From contig CAJXMR010000004.1 in assembly GCA_913056305.1 (NCBI GenBank), forward strand, positions 1-64,000: DNA of 64,000 nucleotides, read 5' to 3'. This DNA is from an uncultured Ralstonia sp. (GTDB lineage Bacteria; Pseudomonadota; Gammaproteobacteria; Burkholderiales; Burkholderiaceae). Numbering within the stretch: the first letter of the stretch is position 1; the number at the start of each line of letters is the position of its first letter. Made by a program: the position numbers and the translations under genes. Shown one piece after another: positions 28,975 to 37,556 of this stretch. The notes under the pieces are model-generated. The model was not told where the DNA came from. It was given only the letters and a program-made list of their open reading frames with translations, and searched no databases.

Positions 28975-30618
28975 TCAGCCCGTGACCAGCCCGGCAATGC
29001 GCACCAGCACCAGCCCCGCCGCGATCACCAGATAACCGCGCAGCACGAACATCCAGGTGCGCTTGAGCGGCGTCCAGCGGGCAGCGGTCAGTTGCTCCAG
29101 CGGCGGCATGGTCCACTTGCTGCGGTCGAGCAGGCTCACCTTCTGGTGCACCACGCCGTGGTTGGCGCGGCGCTCGATGCGCCACAGCACCAGCGACATC
29201 ACCGCCGCGATCAGCGAGCCGCCCACCAGCACGGCCACGATCTCCACCGTGCCGATGTTGGGGAACAGCACCGCGGCGGTCAGGATGACGGACAGCATCA
29301 CCAGCACCGCCACCACTGCGCCGGTGAAGATGTTGGTCACGCGGCCATTGGTCCACGGGCCCAGCACAGCCTTGTCATTGCACAGCAGCAGCAGGAACAC
29401 CGTCGCGCTCGGCAACAGCACGCCAGCCAACGATTGCACCGCGTTGGTCAGCAGCCCCAGCGGCACGCCCGGCGTCAGCACCAGCCCGGCCGACAGCAGC
29501 GTCAGGCCGAAGTACACGGCGTAGAAGCCCTTGGCCTCGGTCGGCTTGCGATGCAGCGAGTGGCGCACGGCCAGCACGTCGCCGATCGCATACGCAGTCG
29601 ACAGCGACACCGCGCACGCGCCAATGATGCTGGCGTCGAGCAGCGCGATCGCAAACAGGATGCCGGCCCAGCGGCCCGCAGCCTTCTCGATGCCGACGGC
29701 CGTACCCAGTGCATCGGTGTACTTGCCGAACTCCGCCGTACCCTGGAAGGCCTGCGCGCTGAAGGCGATCATCGCCACCGCACCCACCACCACCAGCACG
29801 ATGCCGAGCCACAGGTCGGCGCGCTCGTACTTGATGAAGCGCGGCGTGATGCGCTTGTCGATCACATAGCTCTGCTGGAAGAACAGCTGCCACGGCGCCA
29901 CGGTGGTGCCGACGATGGCGATGATCAGCAGCATCACTTCCGACAGCGGCGCGTTGGCCGGCATGGCCGGGATGAAGAAATCCTGCGCAACCTGCCCCAG
30001 CGGCGGATGCAGCATCACGAAGACCGGGATCAGCGTGAGGCTGCCCGCCACCAGCGCGAGCGCAAAGCGCTCGAAGCGGCGGAAGTCACCGGTGGAAGCG
30101 GCCACCATCACCAGCGCGGCCGACGCGCAGACACCCCAATGACGTGGAATGCCGAGGTACTCCAGCGCCAGGCTGATGCCGATGAACTCCGTCACCAGCG
30201 TCAGCGCATTCACCAGGAACAGATCGATGACGGAGAAGCTGCCCCAGAACTTGCCGAAGCGCGCGAAGATCAGCCGCGCGTGGCCGACGCGCGTAACGGC
30301 ACCCAGGCGCAGCACCATCTCCTGATTGACGTACAGCACCGGGATCAGCAGCAGCAACGTCCACAGCAGCGTAGTGCCGTAGTTCTGCCCGGCCTGGGTG
30401 TAGGTGCCGAAGGCGCCGGCGTCGTTGTCGCCCACCATCACGATCAGGCCCGGGCCAAGGATGGCTAGCAGCGTGCGCAGACGTGCACGCCATCCTTGGC
30501 GCGGGCCAGTGTCGTGCTGGCCGATGGTGCCGAGCGCACCGCGGATGTCTCCGATGTGCGCGTCGTCGAGGGCGGCATGACGTGGTGGTGCGTCAATGCC
30601 GGTTGCCATTTGGGTCAT
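28975..30618 (-). CDS. NRAMP-related divalent cation transporter with non-canonical metal-site motifs (possibly NRMT-like, Mg2+)
   Basis: A 547-residue, 11-12 helix transporter of the NRAMP fold. Helix 1 reads GPGLIVMVGDNDAGAFGTY (about 55-73): where Mn/Fe NRAMPs have DPGN, this has D-A-G-A, keeping the Asp but losing the Asn. Helix 6 reads VGTTVAPWQLFFQQ: the metal-coordinating Met of the canonical MPH motif is Ala. Loss of that Met is a described trait of NRAMP-related magnesium transporters and makes Mn2+/Fe2+ selectivity doubtful. AGGAGG five bases upstream fixes the ATG at 30618. It lies downstream of a leader with a proline-containing micro-ORF and a 68-residue ORF. Substrate assignment is inference. 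Confidence 0.85.
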   Translation of the reverse strand: MTQMATGIDAPPRHAALDDAHIGDIRGALGTIGQHDTGPRQGWRARLRTLLAILGPGLIVMVGDNDAGAFGTYTQAGQNYGTTLLWTLLLLIPVLYVNQEMVLRLGAVTRVGHARLIFARFGKFWGSFSVIDLFLVNALTLVTEFIGISLALEYLGIPRHWGVCASAALVMVAASTGDFRRFERFALALVAGSLTLIPVFVMLHPPLGQVAQDFFIPAMPANAPLSEVMLLIIAIVGTTVAPWQLFFQQSYVIDKRITPRFIKYERADLWLGIVLVVVGAVAMIAFSAQAFQGTAEFGKYTDALGTAVGIEKAAGRWAGILFAIALLDASIIGACAVSLSTAYAIGDVLAVRHSLHRKPTEAKGFYAVYFGLTLLSAGLVLTPGVPLGLLTNAVQSLAGVLLPSATVFLLLLCNDKAVLGPWTNGRVTNIFTGAVVAVLVMLSVILTAAVLFPNIGTVEIVAVLVGGSLIAAVMSLVLWRIERRANHGVVHQKVSLLDRSKWTMPPLEQLTAARWTPLKRTWMFVLRGYLVIAAGLVLVRIAGLVTG

Positions 30619-30658
30619 GTTGACCTCCTGTTCTTTTTGGATCGATGCAGAAAACGAA

Positions 30659-30865
30659 TTACCAGTACGTGCGCGACAGGCGGACGGCCGCCTCTGCGTA
30701 GCCGCGCGCGGACATGGTGTGCCCCGTCTCGGCCGGGCGCTTGCTGCGCGTAGCCGCCGCATCCGCTCCACGCTGCGGCACGGCAGCGGGCGCTTGGATG
30801 AAGGGCGAGGTGAACGGCAGCACCATCGACGAGAAACGGCGGGCGGGAATCGTGAACTTGCGCAT
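30659..30865 (-). CDS. Small ORF (68 aa) between the structured leader and the NRAMP-like gene
   Basis: Starts MRKFTIPARRFSSMVLPFTS after a strong AAGGAG site, and ends 40 bases before the transporter start on the same strand. The N-terminus is basic and amphipathic, with no clear membrane helix; the remainder is Ala/Arg-rich and ends LSRTYW. I do not recognise the family. It is probably co-transcribed with, and perhaps translationally linked to, the transporter. Its good ribosome-binding site argues for real translation. A role as regulatory leader protein is possible but unproven. Confidence 0.55.
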   Translation of the reverse strand: MRKFTIPARRFSSMVLPFTSPFIQAPAAVPQRGADAAATRSKRPAETGHTMSARGYAEAAVRLSRTYW

Positions 30866-31184
30866 GTGACACTCCTTGCCGCGCGTGCTTGCGTTGGGCA
30901 CGTGCGGAGCAAACCGGAAGGCTTCCGGCGATGAACTTCAAGGAGCGGTAAAGAGACCGCTGCCTTGCCAGATCGGCAAGCCAGCGGCTGGGAGGACCCA
31001 GGCGGCGGACTTGCCTACGAGAAAGAAACTGCTTTGGGATAAGGTCGACTCGGACTGTCCATATGGGTCCTCCATTACAAGAGACGCTACAGGACAAGGC
31101 GCGCATGCCTGTCACGGCACCCGCTGGACGCTGGAGAACAACTCCAGCGGGCCTTGTCACAGCGTCGAATTAACGGATCAAGCG
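30866..31184 (-). promoter_or_regulatory. Leader 1: structured 5' region of the NRAMP-like operon with competing stems
   Basis: Read on the minus strand. (i) A long stem: GACGCU (31161-31166) with AGCGUC (31083-31088) and GACAAGGC (31151-31158) with GCCUUGUC (31093-31100), capped by an 8-bp hairpin (31129-31149). (ii) A micro-ORF (31062-31015) whose Shine-Dalgarno GGAGGACCCA (31064-31073) is exactly complementary to UGGGUCCUCC (30991-31000). (iii) Segments GGCAAG (31010-31015), CUUGCC (30975-30980), GGCAAGG (30963-30969) and CCUUG (30939-30943), allowing 1:2, 2:3 or 3:4 pairing. (iv) Hairpin CCGGAA/UUCCGG (30914-30928) followed by UUU. This resembles an attenuator; the ligand or signal is unknown. 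Confidence 0.65.
31015..31062 (-). CDS. Micro-ORF / leader peptide MDSPSRPYPKAVSFS
   Basis: A 15-residue ORF with a near-ideal GGAGGA five bases before its ATG and three prolines. Its start (MDS) and SRP tripeptide recur in the micro-ORF upstream of the neighbouring porin (32944-32906), and the DNA shares ATGGACAGT and AGTCGACCTT. Its stop overlaps stem segment 1 of the leader, so ribosome position would decide the folding. The arrangement recalls the proline-rich MgtL leader of Salmonella mgtA; the analogy is mine. Confidence 0.6.
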   Translation of the reverse strand: MDSPSRPYPKAVSFS

Positions 31185-32672
31185 TTAAAACTCCAGATGC
31201 AGCCGGGCTGCAGCAACCGAAACAGGGCCACGATCCCGGTTGTAGGCAGGGTGGATGATGTACTGGTAATCCAGACCCACCGTGACGTGGGGCATGACAG
31301 CCCAGTTGTAATAGATCTCGGCGATCTGCTCGCGGCCGTAGTTCATTGCACCGTCGCCGACGAGCACGCCCATCCCGCCGTTCTCGAAATACCGCCGTGC
31401 CGACTTCGACAACCCGTTCACCACGAACGCGACGCCCAGCTTGTCCTTGTGGCGACCCCAGCGGTCACCCGACAGCGAGAAGCCGGCGGCGACAGACTGG
31501 TTGATATCGGTAAAGTCGAAGGCTTCCTTGCTGCCGTCATTCATGCTGGCCCGGGCGAAGAAGCCCAGGTCGGGGGCCAGTTCCTGCTCCAGGTTCAGCG
31601 CGATGCCGCGGCGCGACGCGTATTGGCGCACCTGGGACGTATCCGGCGTGGACCCGGTTTGCTGCGCCAGGTTCACGGCGTCGTTATAGCGCCCCATGTA
31701 GCCCTGGTTCACGAACGCCAGCAGCTTCACCTTGCCCGGACGGCCGAACAGTTGATGGCGCGCCTCGACCTCACCCACCCACTCACGCTGCCCGAAGCCG
31801 ACATCCAGTGCCTCGGCGTTTGGTGTCACCGACAGGGCAAAGAAGCCGCCGCGCACAGTCCACCACGATTGCGTCCATTCCACCGCGGCGCCACGGGTGT
31901 AGCCCCAGGCATCGGCCGCGTAGTCGAAGGCACCGGATTCGAGCACGGACCAGTTCAGGAAGTCCGAGCGCGGATCATGCGCGTAGGTGTTGGTATCGAA
32001 AATGTCCACCACCGAGAACTTGCCGACCGTCACCGTGATGTTGTCCGCAGTCTTCGACCCTGCGAGCTGGTTGGCCGAGGACTCCAACGCCTGCGTCTCA
32101 CCGCCCAGGTTGATGGTCTGGCGCAGGAAGAACCGGGGCAGCTTGTAGTAGGGCGAATTACGGCCCACCTTGTACGCCCCGCCGCTGGGGAAACCCGCCA
32201 CGCCCAGGGTGTTGCTCAAGCCGAAACCCTGGTCGAGTTCAGGGTTCGCATACAGCTCCGCGCCGTGCCACAGGCGCAGCCCGAGAAAGACCGTCGCGTC
32301 GGTCGTTTCGCTGCTCTCACCGTCCGAGGCCAAGCTGTTCGAACCGGCATACGGTGCCTTGAACTTGCCGTGCCACTGGGTGATATGCGTGGCCTGCGCG
32401 TGCAGGTTCCACCGCTCCGGTTCGGGCACCACCGGCGCTTGTTCAGCAGGAGCGGGGACCTTGGAACCAACAACGGCGACTTGTTCCTCGGCGGGTTGGT
32501 TAGCCGCGGGTGCTTCGGCAGCAGTCATGCCTTGCGCGTGGGCGGCATGGGTAAAAACGGACAGCAGGGCCGTCACGGCCAGCAAGGCCGGACGGCGAAG
32601 CGCAGCAGCACGCACCAGAACGAGCGGGCGCACCGCGACCAAAGCGTATTGCAGCATCGAGAAAAGCAGCAT
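31185..32672 (-). CDS. Outer-membrane porin, OprB/carbohydrate-selective-like
   Basis: A 495-residue exported protein. The signal region (about 1-48, ending AHAQG) is followed by a low-complexity linker and a long beta-barrel ending in Phe (AARLHLEF), as required for barrel insertion. Segments such as LNWSVLESGAFDYAADAWGYTRGAAVEWTQSWWTVRGGFFALS, and the C-terminal YYNWAVMPHVTVGLDYQYIIHPAYNRDRGPV, match the OprB carbohydrate-selective porin family. The start at 32672 has a GGGAGG site. Upstream on the same strand is leader 2; downstream is leader 1 and the NRAMP-like gene. The OprB label does not prove sugar transport here; ion uptake is possible given the context. Confidence 0.85.
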   Translation of the reverse strand: MLLFSMLQYALVAVRPLVLVRAAALRRPALLAVTALLSVFTHAAHAQGMTAAEAPAANQPAEEQVAVVGSKVPAPAEQAPVVPEPERWNLHAQATHITQWHGKFKAPYAGSNSLASDGESSETTDATVFLGLRLWHGAELYANPELDQGFGLSNTLGVAGFPSGGAYKVGRNSPYYKLPRFFLRQTINLGGETQALESSANQLAGSKTADNITVTVGKFSVVDIFDTNTYAHDPRSDFLNWSVLESGAFDYAADAWGYTRGAAVEWTQSWWTVRGGFFALSVTPNAEALDVGFGQREWVGEVEARHQLFGRPGKVKLLAFVNQGYMGRYNDAVNLAQQTGSTPDTSQVRQYASRRGIALNLEQELAPDLGFFARASMNDGSKEAFDFTDINQSVAAGFSLSGDRWGRHKDKLGVAFVVNGLSKSARRYFENGGMGVLVGDGAMNYGREQIAEIYYNWAVMPHVTVGLDYQYIIHPAYNRDRGPVSVAAARLHLEF

Positions 32673-33000
32673 GGGGCCTCCCTCGTCCGCTTCTTTTTGA
32701 CGGACGTAGGCATGAGCCGACGACGGTCCCCCCTGGGAACCGCGCACGCAAAGACGCACGCGGCCACATTGGCCGTGTCGGTAAAGCGATCGAATTTTGG
32801 GGAAGGGGCTTGCGCGGAGAACCCGCACAAGAGCCACTACCCGCCGTGCATTACGGCTAGGCAGTGGAGAGGCGCAACGCGGTTGCGCCCAGACTGTCTA
32901 GCCGTTCAAAGTGCGACCGAAGGTCGACTAGAACAACTGTCCATGGAGATCACTCCGTAGCTATGACGGAGCGGAGAGTAACAAAGTCGTACGTGACCCT
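32673..33000 (-). promoter_or_regulatory. Leader 2: structured 5' region of the porin gene
   Basis: Minus strand. A micro-ORF (32944-32906) has its GGAG (32953-32956) inside a hairpin, CUCCGU/ACGGAG (32953-32971 zone). Right after the micro-ORF stop comes a very strong compound hairpin (32853-32905): ACGGCTAG/CTAGCCGT outside, CAGT/ACTG, and GGCGCAAC/GTTGCGCC inside with loop CGC. Further small hairpins lie before the porin start, including CGTCCG/CGGACG near 32685-32707. The design parallels leader 1. Confidence 0.6.
32906..32944 (-). CDS. Micro-ORF / leader peptide MDSCSSRPSVAL
   Basis: A 12-residue ORF with GGAG eight bases before the ATG, ending one base before a 53-base compound hairpin. 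It shares MDS, SRP and flanking DNA (ATGGACAGT, AGTCGACCTT) with the leader peptide of the adjacent NRAMP-like operon, which argues that both are real and related by duplication. Confidence 0.55.
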   Translation of the reverse strand: MDSCSSRPSVAL

Positions 33001-33291
33001 GCAAGCAGTTTTTTCGTTGGCTTTGGGCAACACCGTGCGGACTGTTTTGGCACCAATCGCGCCGCCCAATGCGCCCACTCTGCACAGGGTTTTTGGACCC
33101 GGTGGGCGAGCGCCGGACAGGTCACTGCCATGGCACGGCGTTTACGGAAATTTGACACCGCGCATGCGCTTCTTTACCCAATCGTGACCTCGGCGTGCCT
33201 ATACCTGAGCCAGAGAGATGCGCGCCGAAACGATCACCCAACGTGTCGCGCGAAGATGCGCATCGTGCACAAGTTGCGTGGGAGAACACGC
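33001..33291. other. Divergent spacer between leader 2 and the kdp operon
   Basis: No CDS supported. It must hold promoters for the porin leader (minus) and for kdp (plus). A TTGACA at 33152-33157 is a candidate kdp -35 element, but no good -10 follows at 17 bases. Confidence 0.35.
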
Positions 33292-33387
33292 ATGAATCTC
33301 GTCGTCTGGCTTCCGCTGCTGTTCGTGCTCGGCCTGGCCGGCATGGGCGTGTGCGGATGGTTCCTGCTCGGCTGCGAACGCATCTAA
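33292..33387 (+). CDS. Small single-helix membrane protein preceding kdpF (31 aa)
   Basis: MNLVVWLPLLFVLGLAGMGV begins a 31-residue peptide, nearly all hydrophobic, ending CGWFLLGCERI. GGGAG lies eight bases upstream of the ATG. It ends 28 bases before kdpF on the same strand and is about KdpF-sized, so it looks like a second KdpF-like subunit or stabilising peptide of the Kdp pump. No family is recognised with confidence. Confidence 0.6.
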   Translation: MNLVVWLPLLFVLGLAGMGVCGWFLLGCERI

Positions 33388-33415
33388 GCGCAGCGCAGTC
33401 AATGGAGTGGCTGTC

Positions 33416-33496
33416 ATGACCTGGCTTGCCGCGGGCGTGTCCCTGTTCGTCTTCGTGTACCTGGTGCTGGCCCTGATCCGGCCGGAATGGTTCTAG
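33416..33496 (+). CDS. kdpF: KdpF, small subunit of the K+-transporting ATPase
   Basis: A 26-residue single-span peptide, MTWLAAGVSLFVFVYLVLAL then IRPEWF. The P-E-x-F C-terminus and size are typical of KdpF, which stabilises the KdpABC complex. It lies 40 bases before kdpA. Confidence 0.88.
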   Translation: MTWLAAGVSLFVFVYLVLALIRPEWF

Positions 33497-33536
33497 GCGG
33501 AACCCTCCGCCCGCACTTCATTTGCAGGGAGGGGCT

Positions 33537-35351
33537 ATGTGGACCCTGCCGCTTCTCATCCTGGCAATCGCCATCCTCATCTCCATTCCGCTCTCGCGCT
33601 ACATGGCGTGGATCATGGACGGCAAGTACACGCCGCTACCGGGTCTGCGCTGGTTCGAGGCGCGCCTGAACAGCGGGCCACAGGACTGGAAGCAATACAC
33701 GGTCGCGCTGCTGGTGTTCAACGCCGTGCTGTTCGTGTTCGGTTACGTGGTGCTCTCGCTGCAGCCCATCGCACCGCTCAACCCGCTGGGGCGCGGCATG
33801 CTCGCGCCGTCGACGATCTTCAACACGGTCATCTCGTTCATGACCAACACGAACCTGCAGCACTACTCGGGCGACCAGCACCTCTCCAACTTCAGCCAAC
33901 TCTTCTTCATCCTGCCGAACATGTTCCTCTCGGCAGCGGTGGGGCTGTGCGCGCTCACGGCCATCATCCGCGCGCTGCGCGGCGAGGCGCTGATCGGCAA
34001 CTTCTTCGTCGACATGTGGCGCGTGGTGTTCTACATGTTCGTGCCGGCGGCGCTGGTATGCGGCACGATCTTCATCCAGCAGGGCGTACCGATGACGTAC
34101 CAGAGCGCCTACCAGGTCACAACGCTGGAGCCTGCCGCGATGGGCACCGCCGACAATGGCGAGGCCAAGCAGCAGACCATCATCGTCGGCCCTGTCGCCG
34201 CAGTGATTCCGATCAAGATGCTGGGCACCAACGGCGGTGGTTTCTACGGCATGAACGCCGCGCATCCGTATGAGAATCCGACCGCCGTCAGCAACGTGCT
34301 CACTACCGACGCGATGATGGTGTTCCCGTTTGCGCTGGTGCTGATGTATGGCCGCATGCTGCGGCGCTTGCGCCATGCAGTGGTGATCTACAGCGTGATG
34401 CTCACGATGATGGTCGCCCTGATCGGCTGGGTCATCTACTGGGATACGCTGCAGCCCAACCCCGCCTTCACCGCGCACCCGGTGGCACGCAGCTACACGC
34501 TGCCGAGCCAGGCAGGCGGCGCGCCACCCGTGCTGACCGTGCCGGCCTTGCCCGCGCTGCCGGTTGACCAGCGTCTGGGCAATCTCGAAGGCAAGGAACT
34601 GCGCTTCGGCACCTCGGCCGGGGCCACCTTCGCGGCCATCACCACGGATGTCACCTGCGGTGCCGTCAATGCGGAGCACGACAGCCTGAACCCGCTGGCC
34701 GGGCTCTCGCCGCTGATCGGCATGTGGATCAACTGCGTGTTCGGCGGCAAGGGCGTGGGCATGATCAACCTGCTGCTGTTCCTGATCGTGGGCGTGTTCC
34801 TGGCCGGGCAGATGGTGGGCCGCACACCGGAATACCTCGGGCGCAAGGTGGGCGCGCGCGAAATGAAGCTCGCCATGATTGCGCTGCTGATCCACCCGAT
34901 CCTGATCCTGGGCCCAACCGGCCTGTTCTCGGCCACCGACTGGGGCACCAAGGCCGAGGCCAATGCCGGCCCACACGGCTTTACCGAGATCACTTACCAG
35001 TTCTCGTCAGCGTCGGCCAATAACGGCTCGGCGTTCGATGGGCTGGCAGTCAGCTATGGCCTGAACGCCAACCCGAACCCGCCGCCGTCCGCCCCGCAGT
35101 GGGACGTGTCGACCGGCCTGGTGATGATGTTCAGCCGCTACCTGCCCATCATCGCGCCGATTGCGATGGCGGTGTTCCTGGGCCGCAAGAAGACCGCACC
35201 CGAAACGCTGGGCACCATGCGCGACAACACGCTCACCTTCGGCTTGCTGCTGCTGGGGACGATCATGATCGTCGGGGCGCTGCTGTTCCTGCCGGTGGCG
35301 GCACTCGGGCCGCTGGCCGAACACCTCGGGCCAACGCCGTTTGGCGGATAG
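33537..35351 (+). CDS. kdpA: KdpA, K+-binding channel-like subunit of the K+ ATPase
   Basis: A 604-residue inner-membrane protein of the superfamily of K+ transporters, with about ten helices. Selectivity-filter-like loops are visible: SFMTNTNLQHYSGD, KMLGTNGGGFYGMNAAHPYENPT, TTDVTCGAVNAEHDSLNPLAG and KAEANAGPHGFTEI. It is longer than the E. coli protein (about 557), partly through a Pro-rich loop near residues 305-360. AGGGAGGGG precedes the ATG at 33537. It lies in the order kdpF-A-B-C, and binds and translocates K+ driven by KdpB. Confidence 0.94.
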   Translation: MWTLPLLILAIAILISIPLSRYMAWIMDGKYTPLPGLRWFEARLNSGPQDWKQYTVALLVFNAVLFVFGYVVLSLQPIAPLNPLGRGMLAPSTIFNTVISFMTNTNLQHYSGDQHLSNFSQLFFILPNMFLSAAVGLCALTAIIRALRGEALIGNFFVDMWRVVFYMFVPAALVCGTIFIQQGVPMTYQSAYQVTTLEPAAMGTADNGEAKQQTIIVGPVAAVIPIKMLGTNGGGFYGMNAAHPYENPTAVSNVLTTDAMMVFPFALVLMYGRMLRRLRHAVVIYSVMLTMMVALIGWVIYWDTLQPNPAFTAHPVARSYTLPSQAGGAPPVLTVPALPALPVDQRLGNLEGKELRFGTSAGATFAAITTDVTCGAVNAEHDSLNPLAGLSPLIGMWINCVFGGKGVGMINLLLFLIVGVFLAGQMVGRTPEYLGRKVGAREMKLAMIALLIHPILILGPTGLFSATDWGTKAEANAGPHGFTEITYQFSSASANNGSAFDGLAVSYGLNANPNPPPSAPQWDVSTGLVMMFSRYLPIIAPIAMAVFLGRKKTAPETLGTMRDNTLTFGLLLLGTIMIVGALLFLPVAALGPLAEHLGPTPFGG

Positions 35352-35375
35352 CGCCGCGTGCGGAGGACAACTGCC

Positions 35376-37526
<2,151 letters not shown>

Positions 37527-37556
37527 GGACGATGGGCGAGGACAACGGAGGCAACC

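Noticed and set aside
30866..31184. Known M-box (ykoK) or yybP-ykoY metal riboswitch upstream of the NRAMP-like gene
   Set aside because: The conserved loop sequences of either class could not be found; stems and micro-ORF point to a different mechanism.
33130..33387. 85-residue version of the membrane ORF before kdpF
   Set aside because: The upstream part is non-hydrophobic and lacks a ribosome-binding site, while GGGAG precedes the internal ATG at 33292.
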